Assembly (NCBI GenBank): GCA_907165275.2
Contig: OU015653.1
Span: 5,734,001 to 5,798,000 of the forward strand
Source of the DNA: Zygaena filipendulae
Taxonomy: Eukaryota > Arthropoda > Insecta > Lepidoptera > Zygaenidae
Direction: 5' to 3'
DNA: 64,000 bases
The notes under the pieces: generated by a model
What the model saw: only the letters and a program-made list of their open reading frames with translations
Databases searched by the model: none
What the model was told of the DNA's origin: nothing
In this document: positions 34,746-45,489 of the stretch, in pieces
How positions within the stretch are numbered: position 1 is the stretch's first letter
Layout: the number at the start of each line of letters is the position of its first letter
Made by a program: the position numbers and the translations under genes

Positions 34746-35382
34746 CTGCCAATGTCTCTCCTTGCATGCCGTTTTAATTATACTTCAAGAACATCACATC
34801 GACATCCATGGCTTTATATAAAAGCATAATGCTCGCATCTACTTAAATATAATAAACTTCGAGAGAGTAATCCTCTTACATAAAAAGGATTCTAGAACTC
34901 GTACCCGTGGCATAATAATCGACACGAATTTTTCACGTATATTTCTTTCACTCACAAATCCAATTTAATTAAGATGAGGAACTCGTGGTTAAAATCCTAT
35001 TTAAGCCGTTTTTATTACCACCCGTCGGGCAAAGACTGCTCACCAGCTCGCTTTAAGAATTTGAACGTACGTACGCGAGGATTTTCCTGGCTTTTATTCT
35101 ATACCAATGCCGAGCAGAGTAGTAAGTGATCTGTATGCAAATGGTTTATTTGAAGGGCTAATGTTTGATTGTAATGGTTATACGTAATGATTATTGTAAT
35201 CTATTGTCCTATACAGTCCTATACATACCCAACAATAAAAGGCGTGCGATCTTTGTCCATACAAACATGGACTTAAAAGCAAGTAGGTATAGAAAAGCAT
35301 AAACACTATAGGAATGTCATGAGGTTTTTTGAATCGATACTTTCATCTATTTAATACAATATTTAATACGAGATGTTACGTG

Positions 35383-35545
35383 CAGTCACGTTAGTTTCTG
35401 AGTTCCCGTGGGGATTCCGGGATAAAAAGTACCTATATTATTTTCTGTGCCCCTAAGAACGTGTACGCAAAATTTCATGATGATCGGTTAAGTACTTAAG
35501 TAGTTGAGGCGTGAAAAGGCGACAAATAGACAGAGTTAGTTTCCA
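35383..35545 (-). mobile_element. Helitron-like element, type A
   Basis: GAGTTCCCGTGGGGATTCCG, GGATAAAAAGTACCTATATT, CGTGTACGCAAAATTTCATG, ATGATCGGTTAAGTACTTAA and GTTGAGGCGTGAAAAGGCGA keep the A order. The CTAG hairpin end is decayed (CAGTCACGTTAGTTTC). Confidence 0.75.
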
Positions 35546-35912
35546 ATTTACAATATGAAGTATAGCTAGGTTATTTATTTGTGACACTTTTGTTTAGAAA
35601 AAAAAAGGTACCTACTTTCATGTTAGGAAATGGTAATGTAGGAGGCTACACCTAGGGCCGCGGCTCAGGGGATCGGTTCGCTCCGATGTTTACCCGCAAT
35701 TCCGAAAAGATCCAGCTAATCCCGCCGCTCCCGATGGGGCCTGCTCTCACTGATACGTTGCTAGTCCTTTAACCTCTAGTGTTTTCTAGTATATTTTTTG
35801 CTATATATTATTTGCTACCTTAAAAAGCCAGTTGCAATAAATTACAGGTTATTTAGAGAAACATTACTATATTTTTATAATATATAAAGCTGGATTACCA
35901 CTCACTCATTGA

Positions 35913-37115
35913 CATAATTGTTCTCCCAGAAGGAGCATCTCTAGGTTGATATAATGTATGGAACATGTAGAGGGGACGTTTCGGTGATTATGGGAAAACC
36001 TCGACATCTTCGATTCCTGCTTCTCATCAGGTAGTGAGTCGACTGCCCGCCGAAACTTTCCATCGAGAGTGAAAACGTTTCTTACTAAATTTCATCCACA
36101 CCTTGGGCAAATTTCAATAGTGTAACTTTTTTTTCAAAATGGCGCAAAAAAACATGGCCGCCGAACAAAATTCAAACTCGATTATCTCCGAAACTAAAAG
36201 AGTCAGGTAGGGGGTGCTCAAACAAATGTCATAGAGGTCGATGGGGGGCAACCGCCTGGCGTGGTAAAAATCCAAAATGGCGGATTCAAAATGGCGGCCG
36301 AAAAAAAAGTTGATCCGATCCGGGTGAGGTTCGGCATCCGGGGGTTTTTGGGGTCGCTGATGCCGAATATCGAATCAGTTTTTCGATTGCGTCATTTTTC
36401 AAGATGGCCGCCGAACATTAGTTGTTTGTATGGGGAAATTGTTTCGGCCCTGGCTCGGAAACTATCGGCCGTGGGTATTGAAAAAAAATTTGTACAGTTG
36501 GTGGTGCACTATCTTCTTCTATCGGGATATAAAAAATTCCAAGATGGCGGACGGATTCGAAATGGCTGGCGAAAAAAAGTTAGGCATAATTGTTCTCCCA
36601 GAAGGAGCATATTTAAGATGTGGAAAGGAGGTTTCTGTGATTGTGGGAAAACCTTGACATCTTCGATTCCTGCTCCTCATCAGGTAGTGAGTTGACTGCC
36701 CGCCGAAACTATCCATCAAAAGTAAAACTGTTACTTACAAAGTTTGAACCACACCTTGGGCAAATTTCAATAGTGAAACTTTTTTTTCAAAATGGCGGAA
36801 AAAATCATGGCCGCCGAACAAAATTCAAACTCGATTATCTCCGAAACTAAAAGAGTCAGGTGGGGGGTGCTCAAACAAATGTCATAGAGGTCAATAGGGG
36901 GCAACCGCCTGGCGTGGTAAAAATCCAAAATGGCGGATTCAAAATGGCGGCCGAAAATAAAGTTGATCCGATCCGGGTGAGGTTCGGCATCCGGGGGTTT
37001 TTGGGGTCGCTGATGCCGAATATCGAATCAGTTTTTCGATTGCGTCATTTTTCAAGATGGCCGCCGAACATTAGTTGTTTGTATGGGGAAATTGTTCCGG
37101 CCCTGGCTCGGAAAC
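35913..37115 (+). repeat. 672-bp tandem repeat, ~1.8 copies, with ATGGC(C/G)G motifs
   Basis: Unit 1 (35913-36584) and unit 2 (36585-37115) start at CATAATTGTTCTCCCAGAAG. Unit 2 breaks off after CCCTGGCTCGGAAAC. Over most of their length the units are near-identical; a ~20-bp difference lies at about 35940-35960. ATGGC occurs at 36139, 36154, 36277, 36291, 36404, 36544 and 36562, and at 36792, 36807, 36930, 36944 and 37057. A frame of about 60 codons is conserved across both units but starts and ends arbitrarily and I do not call it a gene. Confidence 0.9.
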
Positions 37116-38254
37116 AGCCAGCCTGGCACAGGGCGAATCTAGTTTATTACATAAAGCTATAATCTATCATATATAAAGAATAGAACTGGAATACATTCAC
37201 TATATCACCAAGTCATCTGAACTCCTTCAATCGAATTATACATTATACGGTTATCGGTGTCATTTTTTCACATCCAGAATAATCGGATCCTATCATCTAC
37301 AGCGACCGGACACCGGACATCTGAAATTTCTTTAGTGGTGACCGGACCCTTGTATATCAGATTCATAGTTTTTAACACACTATTAGTGCAGTGTGTACTA
37401 GTATTCAGGTAATAATTGAGTATGTTGCTCTTTTTGTATAAGGTACTTATACGTTCTCAAACTTTAGCTCAAGCTTTGCAACGTTTGTAAGGCAAACCAC
37501 CTGTTTTGACCATGCAGTTACAATACAACATAAGCTACCTATATTGGTAGCTATTATATGTAGGGTAATATTACCCACCTATTTTGTTCAAATAATTTAG
37601 TACCTACGCGTTATGCTTTAGACAGACAAGTGACAGTTGTGTACCGTGTGGCCGAAGAAAATCAGCATCAAAACAAAAGTGTATTACTGTGTAGGTACTT
37701 CACTGTGCAAAATGTAAAACCAACAACAAAAATAACAACTATGATTTTTTATATGCCTCCAAACATTAGGTAAACTGACGACGCTTAACTTCGGCGTAGA
37801 GCAAAAAACCTACAGACGCGTCCAGTACAGTACCTACCTACAGTTAGATTTTTTTTATTTGATCTCTAAGGCCTTCAAGGACTTTTCAACTCGCATCTGC
37901 TCAGTAGATGTACCAAAATAGTTCACAAATGCAAGTGCTTATACATAAACTAGAGCATTAAGCATTATAGCCGCACCCGACTGCGATTAGGGTAAGCAGG
38001 CCAATAATGACACGAACACGGAACAGCGATCGCAGCGAGTGTCAACACGGAGCGCGCAACGGAAGCGAGCAACTATATTCAGCACCACGCATCGCAACTG
38101 TCGCATGTCGCTCGTTTACCCTGCCTGTGAACACAAGGTTGTAGCTATTCGATTGCACCAGTAGGTAGTATTATTCCATAGAATTGAAAGTTATTCCTTT
38201 GCTTTAATTGCCGGTGGGCAGCACAGGGCAATAGTTTGTATTGCTTTAAAAACA
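37116..38254. other. Noncoding stretch
   Basis: AT-rich, with a GC-richer segment at 37975-38130 (GCGATCGCAGCGAGTGTCAA, CGCATGTCGCTCGTTTACCC). This segment has AGGGTAAGCAGG near one end and an inverted TTTACCCTGCCTG near the other, so it may be a small TIR element. No gene. Confidence 0.35.
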
Positions 38255-38440
38255 ATATTTTGGATGGTATATAAATCCTTATAAAAAATTTCTAGTAAAG
38301 AGCTTTTTCTGTAAATACCTATATCTAGGTATATGTATTTACAGAAAAAGCTCTTTACTAGCTCTGCTTAGTTTTGGAAACAAGTGGCGTTACGTCCAAG
38401 CAAAAAAATAATTATATCGATTTATATACCATCCAAAATA
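38255..38440. mobile_element. Nested palindrome MITE candidate
   Basis: The outer arms, ATTTTGGATGGTATATAAAT (38257-38277) and its complement (38419-38439), enclose a second, independent palindrome at 38292-38361. The inner arms start CTAGTAAAGAGCTTTTTCTG with a TACCTATATCTAGGTA centre. Right of the inner palindrome lies GTCCAAGCAAAAAAATAATT, related to the element at 2142-2277. Probably one MITE inserted into another. Confidence 0.75.
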
Positions 38441-39329
38441 ACTTAGTCGCCTAAAGATCACCATAGATAGTTATTACTATAGATATCGTCATCCTCCATC
38501 TATTTATGACGTTCTTTAACCTTTCATATACAAATTTATTTGATAAGTAGTTACTTGTGATCGTACGATCATTTGTGATATTGTGATCTGATACATACTA
38601 TAAACACGTAGATCCAGAGCAAACATCAATTGCATCATTGCATTCATCACATGAAGTCTACCTACAACGATGCAGGGATCAGCAGTCGTGTTTACTTACC
38701 ACTAAACCAATTATGGTGACAAAAGTTATTTGAATGACTTGAATTTTTTCTCTATAATCAATGATCCTGAACTGAAAAAAAGAAGACCTATAGATTTCTC
38801 TAGCAAAAACTGTTGTATTAATAACAACGAGACAATTAAATTAAAACGAGCATATCTGTTGAGTTGGCACTTGGCTGCATCTATCCCGACAATGGCAATA
38901 TTGAGCTTATAATTTGATTTTATATTTTTAGCTGTATTTAATTTAATGTAAAATCAAGTGAACTTGAGAGTCTCAAATAAGAAAGATAATCCGTTAACAA
39001 CTTTAGAACTCATTTATACTTCTGCACTGGACTGTTCTTTTCGAGTAGGTGATATATTTTCTTTATATTTATTTTCTACAGTAGCTTGTCGACATTATAA
39101 TCGCTTTATTTGCATTCACACGTTTGTTTTCATTCCCTTACTCACAGGCGACAAGCTTCAAAAGAAAACTCGGTTCCGTGGGGCTTCTCACGTCGTATGC
39201 ACGTGATAAATCGTGTGTTGCCATCACTTTTTACTAACGAGACAAGGTGTCGTGGACAGGGTTCGGAATAAATTCAAAGTAACTACTTAGGTACATTGTA
39301 AACACGGTTTCTTCAACGAGAAATTTTTT

Positions 39330-39678
39330 CGTCAACGGAACAAGCAAATGAAAACTTTTTTATACAAAAGTTCGTGGTGCGCTCCGGGGATTGTCGGAAT
39401 GTTTTCGTCTGATTTCGCGAATAGAGATTTTTCAGTGCGGTTCAGTAGGTGCCGTGTCGTACAACTGCACCGATGACAATAAATATCGAACGCGGCGAGC
39501 CGTGAAATCGAATAGGCTCCGTCTGTGAGCGCTTTACAATCAGCAGCCGGCTGTCGCACGCCTCTGCCCGCCCGCGACATAACTTACTGACGTCCCCTTG
39601 CATAAAAACTAGTGTCCGATTGGAACTGTTGTTTGGCAATAATAGATTTCTTTTCTTTTAAACATTAAAATGGTAAGT
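39330..39678 (+). promoter_or_regulatory. Candidate 5' exon: ATG directly followed by GTAAGT
   Basis: A GC-richer, repeat-free block ends in AACATTAAAATGGTAAGTAT. The ATG (39670-39672) has a favourable AAA upstream and is followed at once by a consensus donor GTAAGT. TTTTTCAGTGCGG (39429-39441) carries the arthropod initiator TCAGT. If real, this would be a 5' UTR exon whose coding part is one codon, with the rest of the gene far downstream. This arrangement is known in other insect genes, but here it is inference only. Confidence 0.2.
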
Positions 39679-39889
39679 ATGCTGTATTACATTACATATA
39701 ATGCTATATTATCATTAATAGAATCGTATCGAAACGTATAAAGATTTCCAATCGATTAATACAGTTGCTCTGGGTGAAGTACAAATAAATAATTAATGCA
39801 CATTTACCATTATTTTACACGGTGTACTACAATAAGAACGTATTTCGATAATACATTTTAAACATTCGCACACAGCGCGCCGGAGTAAT

Positions 39890-40000
39890 TTGCGGTTGTG
39901 ACGCCTCCCTCCCGCGGCGCCGCGTCGCGCGCTTCGCGTGTCCCCTGACGCGTGTTCGATTAGAGCACAAGTAATTCCGGAAAGGAAATTGAAATCTTAC
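39890..40000. promoter_or_regulatory. GC-rich island with shared 40-bp motif
   Basis: CGCGGCGCCGCGTCGCGCGC is followed by the motif TTCGATTAGAGCACAAGTAA, TTCCGGAAAGGAAATTGAAA (39955-39994). The motif recurs at 42873 and 54421 in non-repeat DNA. No coding potential is seen. Confidence 0.35.
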
Positions 40001-40267
40001 AGTAGTACCCCTACGGACTCCAAGTTTAATACATTGTTGTTTATATTTCGTGCGTATTCCGGATCAAGATGTAAAAAAAATTATTAGACAAAGACGTGTT
40101 ATTTATAATAGGTACACACTGTATTCCTTTCTTATTCGTTCGATTTCCGTATATGCCTCTACGTAAACACTAAACAGATAGCTATTATGTTACGGAAAAG
40201 TTTACGATTTCACATAAATACAAAAAAGAACAATAACATCATCTATATCTTCTATATCTCTCCGTCT

Positions 40268-40353
40268 ACCCAATGGTTAACTGGTAGAGAATGCCGCAAG
40301 GCATTAAGTTCGCCATTTGTACTTACTGTGCAATAAAGAAATAAATAAATAAC
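40268..40353 (+). mobile_element. Non-LTR retroelement 3' tail
   Basis: ACTGGTAGAGAATGCCGCAA, GGCATTAAGTTCGCCATTTG, GTGCAATAAAGAAATAAATA form a 3' UTR with an AATAAA signal and an (AAAT)n tail. A related copy is at 41748-41829. Only about 85 bp is present, as in strongly 5'-truncated insertions. Confidence 0.7.
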
Positions 40354-40399
40354 AGTTTCTAATTCAAATGTTAACGGACGACGCGATGTTCCACTGAAC

Positions 40400-40720
40400 C
40401 GTCGGTGTTGGCGTTATTTGAGCGGTGATATTTTTCACGCTGCATTCATAAACAGTGGCGCAGTGGCCGGGTGTGGCGTAATGAACACGAGCCCGGAGCC
40501 CAGGAGTTTAATTTTCCTCTTCCGCGCGGGTGTCCCGAGTGCACGGCGCGGAGCGAGCAGAGCGGCCGGCCCGCGCTCATTAATGGACCGACAATACCTC
40601 GTGACTTCTCATTTGCGCTGTCGTATTGCATCGAATATCGTGCGATCCATTCATTTGTATCGAAACAAAACACGCTCACGCTCTATCTTTCGTGTAGGAA
40701 CGTTCATTAATAAATACTAT
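40400..40720. other. GC-rich unique island
   Basis: About 300 bp of GC-rich sequence (GCGCGGAGCGAGCAGAGCGG, CCGCGCTCATTAATGGACCG). Open frames of 75-100 codons run on both strands and in overlapping phases, which is what GC-rich DNA gives by chance. TAATGG and ATTAAT words may be homeodomain sites. No exon can be called. Confidence 0.3.
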
Positions 40721-41079
40721 TAAATATTTAAAATTATAAAATATTGAGTTACTGAAACTCCAAAGTTGCAGTAGTATAATCAATTGAAGTTTGAACTGTT
40801 TTATTGAACTATTAAGAATAGACGGAAAGAAATACCAAATTAAAGGGCATACTCATATGGGTGTTCTGTGTTTTATTTGAGTACCTATATACGTATACTG
40901 CACACGAACGGGACTTTTTGTAGATAGAGAATGGAATATGTTTAATAATGTTAACGGCGGCTTAGCTCTAAATCAGAGATATATTTACATAATATGTAAG
41001 CGAGTTGATATTACTATAATATAGTATGTAATGTACTATAATATGTAAGCGAGTAGGTAATGTACACGCGGGTAATTCT

Positions 41080-41214
41080 ACGAATCGGTTAGGACTAATT
41101 TTGACGGGACTTTTACTGCTAATTAGCTGATGTTATAAAGAGTAAATTAGACTATTTTGGAGTTTCTGCGTGAATTCCGAAACTCACGAGGGTGAAACCG
41201 CGGGGCACAGCTAG
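41080..41214 (+). mobile_element. Helitron-like element, type D
   Basis: CGGTTAGGACTAATTTTGAC, GGGACTTTTACTGCTAATTA, GCTGATGTTATAAAGAGTAA, CCGAAACTCACGAGGGTGAA and ACCGCGGGGCACAGCTAG. It has the terminal CTAG (41211-41214) followed by T. It is the inverse of 28171-28320. Confidence 0.8.
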
Positions 41215-41747
41215 TATAATATATAGATACGAAATATTACACTTATATATAACATGTGATAAAATTAACTGCAAATAAAATTTCATAAAATAAAAAAAAA
41301 AATCAAACAAAATAAATTCATCAAAAAAAAAAACCTGTGAAGGCGCTCAATCGCTTTACAAACACATCGCCGCGCGCCAGTATCTTAAGGTCAATGACCT
41401 CGATCGAGCTGTCAGCTGACCAGCTGATGCATCGCTGTGTGCGTGGTGCGTGCCTTGTATACGTATTAGTGAGCTACGTGTGGTGTATTGTGTACCTTGT
41501 AAATGTAATTAGCAATGTTTTTTCATTGAATTTATTTTCCTCATATTCTGAAAAGCTACCGAACTTATAATACTACTATTTTTTCGCTTATCCTGTTTGT
41601 TATAATGTATACTTTCAGCCCTGTAAATATTTGCAGTTAATTTTACCACATGTTATATTCCTATTACTAAATTATGTAAACATAATCACCAATGGGATTA
41701 TTTCGTAAATGCACCACCAAGTGAGCTCTCTTCACTATCTGAAGGTT

Positions 41748-41829
41748 GACTGGCAGAGAATGCCACTGTGGCATTAAGTCCGCCTTTTGTACCATGATGT
41801 GCAGAAGGTTTAAATAAATAAATAAATAG
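41748..41829 (+). mobile_element. Non-LTR retroelement 3' tail
   Basis: GACTGGCAGAGAATGCCACT, GTGGCATTAAGTCCGCCTTT, then TTTAAATAAATAAATAAATA. Same family as 40268-40353, with a longer (AAAT)n tail. Confidence 0.75.
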
Positions 41830-41860
41830 GTTATTAAATACCTAAAATTACCCGTATATC

Positions 41861-41880
41861 ACACAGCTGTTCCCCGCGGA
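41861..41880 (-). mobile_element. Helitron-like 3' end remnant
   Basis: CACACAGCTGTTCCCCGCGG is the last 20 bp of a type A 3' end with CTAG changed. The rest was lost where the family E repeat begins. Confidence 0.55.
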
Positions 41881-41890
41881 TGAAATATGT

Positions 41891-42217
41891 CAGAGAATAG
41901 GGATGTGGACTACTTTTGAAAATCAAAATTTTAATTAGTCTGTCAGTTAGAAAATAAAAAAACAATAGACACGTATTTTTTGCTTTTTCAAATAAATTAA
42001 AATATACAGAGATAAAGCGCATTAAAGTTTAGGGTGAGGAGGTCGTGACGTCACTAACCGCTAAAACCGCCATACAAACTGTCAGAATAGTGACGTCACG
42101 CGAAATTTCAACTCAATATATGGCCGTTATTTTTTGATTACGTAAAAAAAGAAAAAAATACGTGTCCAATATTTTTTAATAATCTACAAGATGGACTAAA
42201 AATAAAAATTATTCAAC
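41891..42217. repeat. Dispersed repeat family E, copy 3 (longest)
   Basis: ATAGGGATGTGGACTACTTT, TGAAAATCAAAATTTTAATT, ATAAAGCGCATTAAAGTTTA, GGGTGAGGAGGTCGTGACGT, GTGACGTCACGCGAAATTTC, GTGTCCAATATTTTTTAATA. Collinear with 13191-13497. The two GTGACGTCAC-like sites (inverted, about 40 bp apart) are conserved in both. Confidence 0.75.
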
Positions 42218-42805
42218 ATGCCCATTGATTGTATTGTACGTATTTATTTAACTATCTATGCAACGTGTTAATGAATTAACTAAAAACTAGAAAGTAGTTT
42301 GCTCAGAATCAACTAGCGAATCGATCGCACTATGTCGGTTGTAGGTGGTAGTTGTAGGTTGTAGGTTGTATTTTTTCATTTTTACTAGCCCATGTCTAAA
42401 TTATTTATTACCTATATATTTAGTACCTATATGGCGCGTACGCCGCTCGCAGCAAAAAAAATCAAACCGGTAGGCGCGGGTGTAGCGCTAGGAATTTCGT
42501 AGATAGGTCACCTCCAAACTAATGTTGAATAACTTATAAAGTATAAATTTTTTCGACATATAATATATGTTAATCATATTATTGTTAATTTTGTCAATGG
42601 GGTGTATTAGGTTTTCAGTTAATACATAAACACGTTGTATATTTTGATTCGACCCTTACGATTAGCCTTGAGCTAGATTGTGGCGAATTTTTATTCAATG
42701 TGTGATTAAATGTTGATGTCCATTGTTGCCGCTGTCGAATACAATACCTACATGTATCACGTACAAAGGGCAAAGAGCAATTGATCATATCGATAGCAGG
42801 TCCAC

Positions 42806-43020
42806 AAGTCGGAGTGAACATTAGTCTCATGAATGAATCATCGCGATCGTGTCCCCGAGCCCCGACGGTCGTATTCGATTAGCGCGAATAATTCCGAAAG
42901 GGAAATTGAAAAGCTAAAGCGATGCCCTGAGGACTTGCTCTTTCTGTTATTTGCGGGCACCAACAACCGCCGAGCCGTGCGGGTCGTTCAGAATACACAA
43001 ATAGTTATACACTCTGCCAA
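42806..43020. promoter_or_regulatory. Unique GC-balanced island with shared 40-bp motif
   Basis: Contains ATTCGATTAGCGCGAATAAT followed by TCCGAAAGGGAAATTGAAAA (42873-42912), matching 39954-39995. The surrounding 200 bp carry no repeat signature. It is open for 63 codons in one frame with no family resemblance. Confidence 0.35.
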
Positions 43021-43149
43021 ATAAATTCACTTTTCGAGTTATTTTATCGCTCCTCACAATTGCAGGCATCATAACAAAATAATAGGTAACAACAATTCTT
43101 GAGTTTTTTAGAAAGTACTCGGTGTGTTCAAAGTAACGATAATCCTTGG

Positions 43150-43343
43150 TTAGGTAGGTACTATTATAAATGCGATGTGAGTTTGTTTCTTACCTTTTCA
43201 TGACTTAACCACTGAACCAATCATCATGAAGTTTTGCAAACACGTCAGGGGTACAGAACTACGTGCATATAGCTAGGACACAGAATACTTTTTCCCGCGG
43301 GAACTCCGTAATTAACGCGGGTTACACCACGGGGAACAGCTAG
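43150..43343 (+). mobile_element. Helitron-like element, type A
   Basis: ACTATTATAAATGCGATGTG, CCTTTTCATGACTTAACCAC, ATCATCATGAAGTTTTGCAA, CACGTCAGGGGTACAGAA, the CCCGCGGGAACTCC block and ACAGCTAG (43340-43343 CTAG). The 3' hairpin is GCGGGTTACACCACGGGG, mildly mutated. Confidence 0.85.
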
Positions 43344-43644
43344 TATTGAAAATTTATAGAACTACTTCATAGTTAGATGAAGCTTTAAGGCACTAACTAC
43401 TAAGAGAAAACATGTAATCTTTTATCCCGAAGATAATTAAAGTTATTGGGTATGTAACAAATGTTTTCGAATCCAGTTGTAAACAGTAAGCAGGTCAGGT
43501 CGTGGACAGGTCCGTTCAGTAATCCAACGTTAATTAGCAGTTGGTTGGCGTGTTGCTACAGTAGCGGACACACGGTCGCCAGGGCGGGCGAATTACGAGT
43601 ATCTCATACAGATATCCAACGTAAACGTAAACTCTATTCTACTA

Positions 43645-43992
43645 TCATATAATTATAAATGCAAATGTGTTTCTTAAGATTTCATGCCTGTACTACTCAA
43701 TCGATCATCATTTGCATAAGCATTGACAGCCCCCCTAGCCAAATTGACATTTTACAATCGTTAACGGTAAAAAAACTAAGTAACAATAAGATACGTTAAC
43801 GATTGTAGAATGTCAATTTGTTTAGGGGGGCATGGGTATGGAATAAACTCAAAAACTAGGTACTTAAACGAGTTTAAAAATTCTTGAACTTAGTAGGCTA
43901 CAGTGTTTCTGAGTGTAATAGGCCATTTTTAATCCCAAAATTCCCATAGTAACTTCGAAATTAACGTGGGCAAAACCGAGGCGACCAGCTAA
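43645..43992 (+). mobile_element. Helitron-like element, type A, interrupted by a MITE
   Basis: It starts TCATATAATTATAAATGCAA after A, with CAATCGATCATCATTTGCAT. The body stops at 43728 and resumes after the insertion with a degraded section, then CCCAAAATTCCCATAGTAAC, TTCGAAATTAACGTGGGCAA and ACCAGCTAA. Its terminus is CTAA, which fits the CTRR rule of Helitron 3' ends. Confidence 0.75.
43729..43831. mobile_element. Foldback MITE, 103 bp, nested in a Helitron
   Basis: GCCCCCCTAGCCAAATTGAC and ATTTTACAATCGTTAACG on the left; CGTTAACGATTGTAGAATGT and CAATTTGTTTAGGGGGGC on the right. The arms are 38 bp with three mismatches around a 27-bp loop. C6/G6 tips are unusual in this AT-rich DNA. No obvious open frame. 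Confidence 0.85.
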
Positions 43993-44124
43993 TAAATAAC
44001 AAATAGGATAAATATATGTTCATAAAGCGATAAATAACAGATATGAGTGACATTAGTTAAGTACCAACTTTCATTTGGCGACTGATTACTTACCAGTATA
44101 GTTGAGTTGTAGGTGTATATAATA

Positions 44125-44316
44125 CTAGCCGTGCCCCACGGTATCACTCGTCTGAGTTTCGGAGTTCCCGCGGGGATTCCGGGATGAAAAATAGATAGTA
44201 GCCGATTCTCAGACCCACTGAATATGCATATAAAATTTCATAAAAATAGGTCAAGCCGTTTCGGAGGAGTATGGTAACTAACACTGTGACAAGAGAATTT
44301 TATACATTAGATTATA
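44125..44316 (-). mobile_element. Helitron-like element, type D relative
   Basis: CTAG at 44125-44128, then CCGTGCCCCACGGTATCACT, GAGTTTCGGAGTTCCCGCGG, GGATTCCGGGATGAAAAATA, GCATATAAAATTTCATAAAA and GGTCAAGCCGTTTCGGAGGA. It mixes D-type and A-type internal blocks. Confidence 0.75.
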
Positions 44317-44822
44317 ATAATATATTAAACTGCCTCTATAGAGTGGAATTTGATCCATGATAATAAATTCATTTAAAAATTTCTAAGAAATCAAGGCAAC
44401 TCTCCTCCTCAATTATTACGGCAGTCTATCTCAATTAATTCTGCCAATGTATGTATTTTTAGTAATTAAAGTAATTATGGCGAAACGCCAATAAATATGT
44501 TAGATTGTTTCCCAAGAGAGAAGAGGAAATACGGTTCTCTCTCAAAAACTAGCTTCTTTCTCGGAAAACAAAATGGCTGCTGAACGGTGGTGGAAATATC
44601 TAATAAATAACGCGACAGGCATCTACTCACTACGACCTCCACAGGTCAACAACAAGGTAACTTTCATTAAGTTTCAAAATGATGACGTACCTAAGTAGGT
44701 TCGAAAACTAAGTTCAAAGTGCATACATGAGCGAAACTAGTGGCACTCGAAATCGGGACCTAGTTAAGTATGTAAAATATATAGATACGTTAAATATGTA
44801 AAATGTATAGGTACGTTAAATA

Positions 44823-45123
44823 TCTATACTACAATAAAAGAGTAGAATCCGCGATTCTGTACATTGAATATTTTTAACAAAAACTGACAGGGAGCGATAA
44901 AATAAGAGTAACCAACCACAAAAAGGTTTTTAAAAATCTTTTCTTTCTGTCTGTCTGTTCGCGATAATCTCTGAATCTACTGAACGGATTTTCATGCGGT
45001 TTTCACAGGTAGATTAAGCTTAGCCTGGAGCTACATATAGACTTTGTTTCATTGAAATCGGATGTCGCGAATAAAAGTGGTTGTATAAAAACCTTTCACG
45101 CGGGTGAAACCCCACACAGCTAG
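44823..45123 (+). mobile_element. Helitron-like element, type B (complete, 301 bp)
   Basis: TC at 44823 follows an A; CTAG at 45120-45123 precedes a T. The order is TCTATACTACAATAAAAGAG, CGCGATTCTGTACATTGAAT, GGTTGGTTACTC in inverse, CTGTCTGTCTGTTCGCGATA, AGATTAAGCTTAGCCTGGAG, then CACGCGGGTGAAACCCC. This copy sets both ends of type B. Confidence 0.9.
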
Positions 45124-45489
45124 TATAAAATAAATACGTATATTATTAACTATTAGTGGTTGGACGAAGTGTTGAGCAGTGTGTGCTGCTTATAACGAGT
45201 AAGGGTAACGTGTGCCGCATACGAGCCGCTTTTATCACGTTGTTATCGTAAAGGGTGTATATAGTGCGAATTCATAATTACCTTACAGACAAAATTATAC
45301 AAAGAGAGTTTGTTGTTGCAATTTTACAATCATCATCGTATCGTAATAATTTCATTACAATCATTGAGATTTATATGAAAAACTAAAACTTTTTATGATT
45401 TATTATTACAGTCTCTTGTGAACTGTAGGTAAAAAATTATAAAGGTGTGGTCGAAGACAAATGAAAAGAGTTTCTTCTTTTTATACATT

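Noticed and set aside
34491..34829. 112-codon plus frame
   Set aside because: Overlapped by an open minus frame; no recognisable protein family, no splice context.
36261..36695. 144-codon plus-strand frame
   Set aside because: Lies in a noncoding tandem repeat, overlaps other open frames, and its recurring residues follow from the repeated DNA motif.
40418..40723. 101-codon plus frame over a GC-rich island
   Set aside because: Three overlapping frames on both strands are open, which indicates composition rather than coding; kept only as a GC-rich island.
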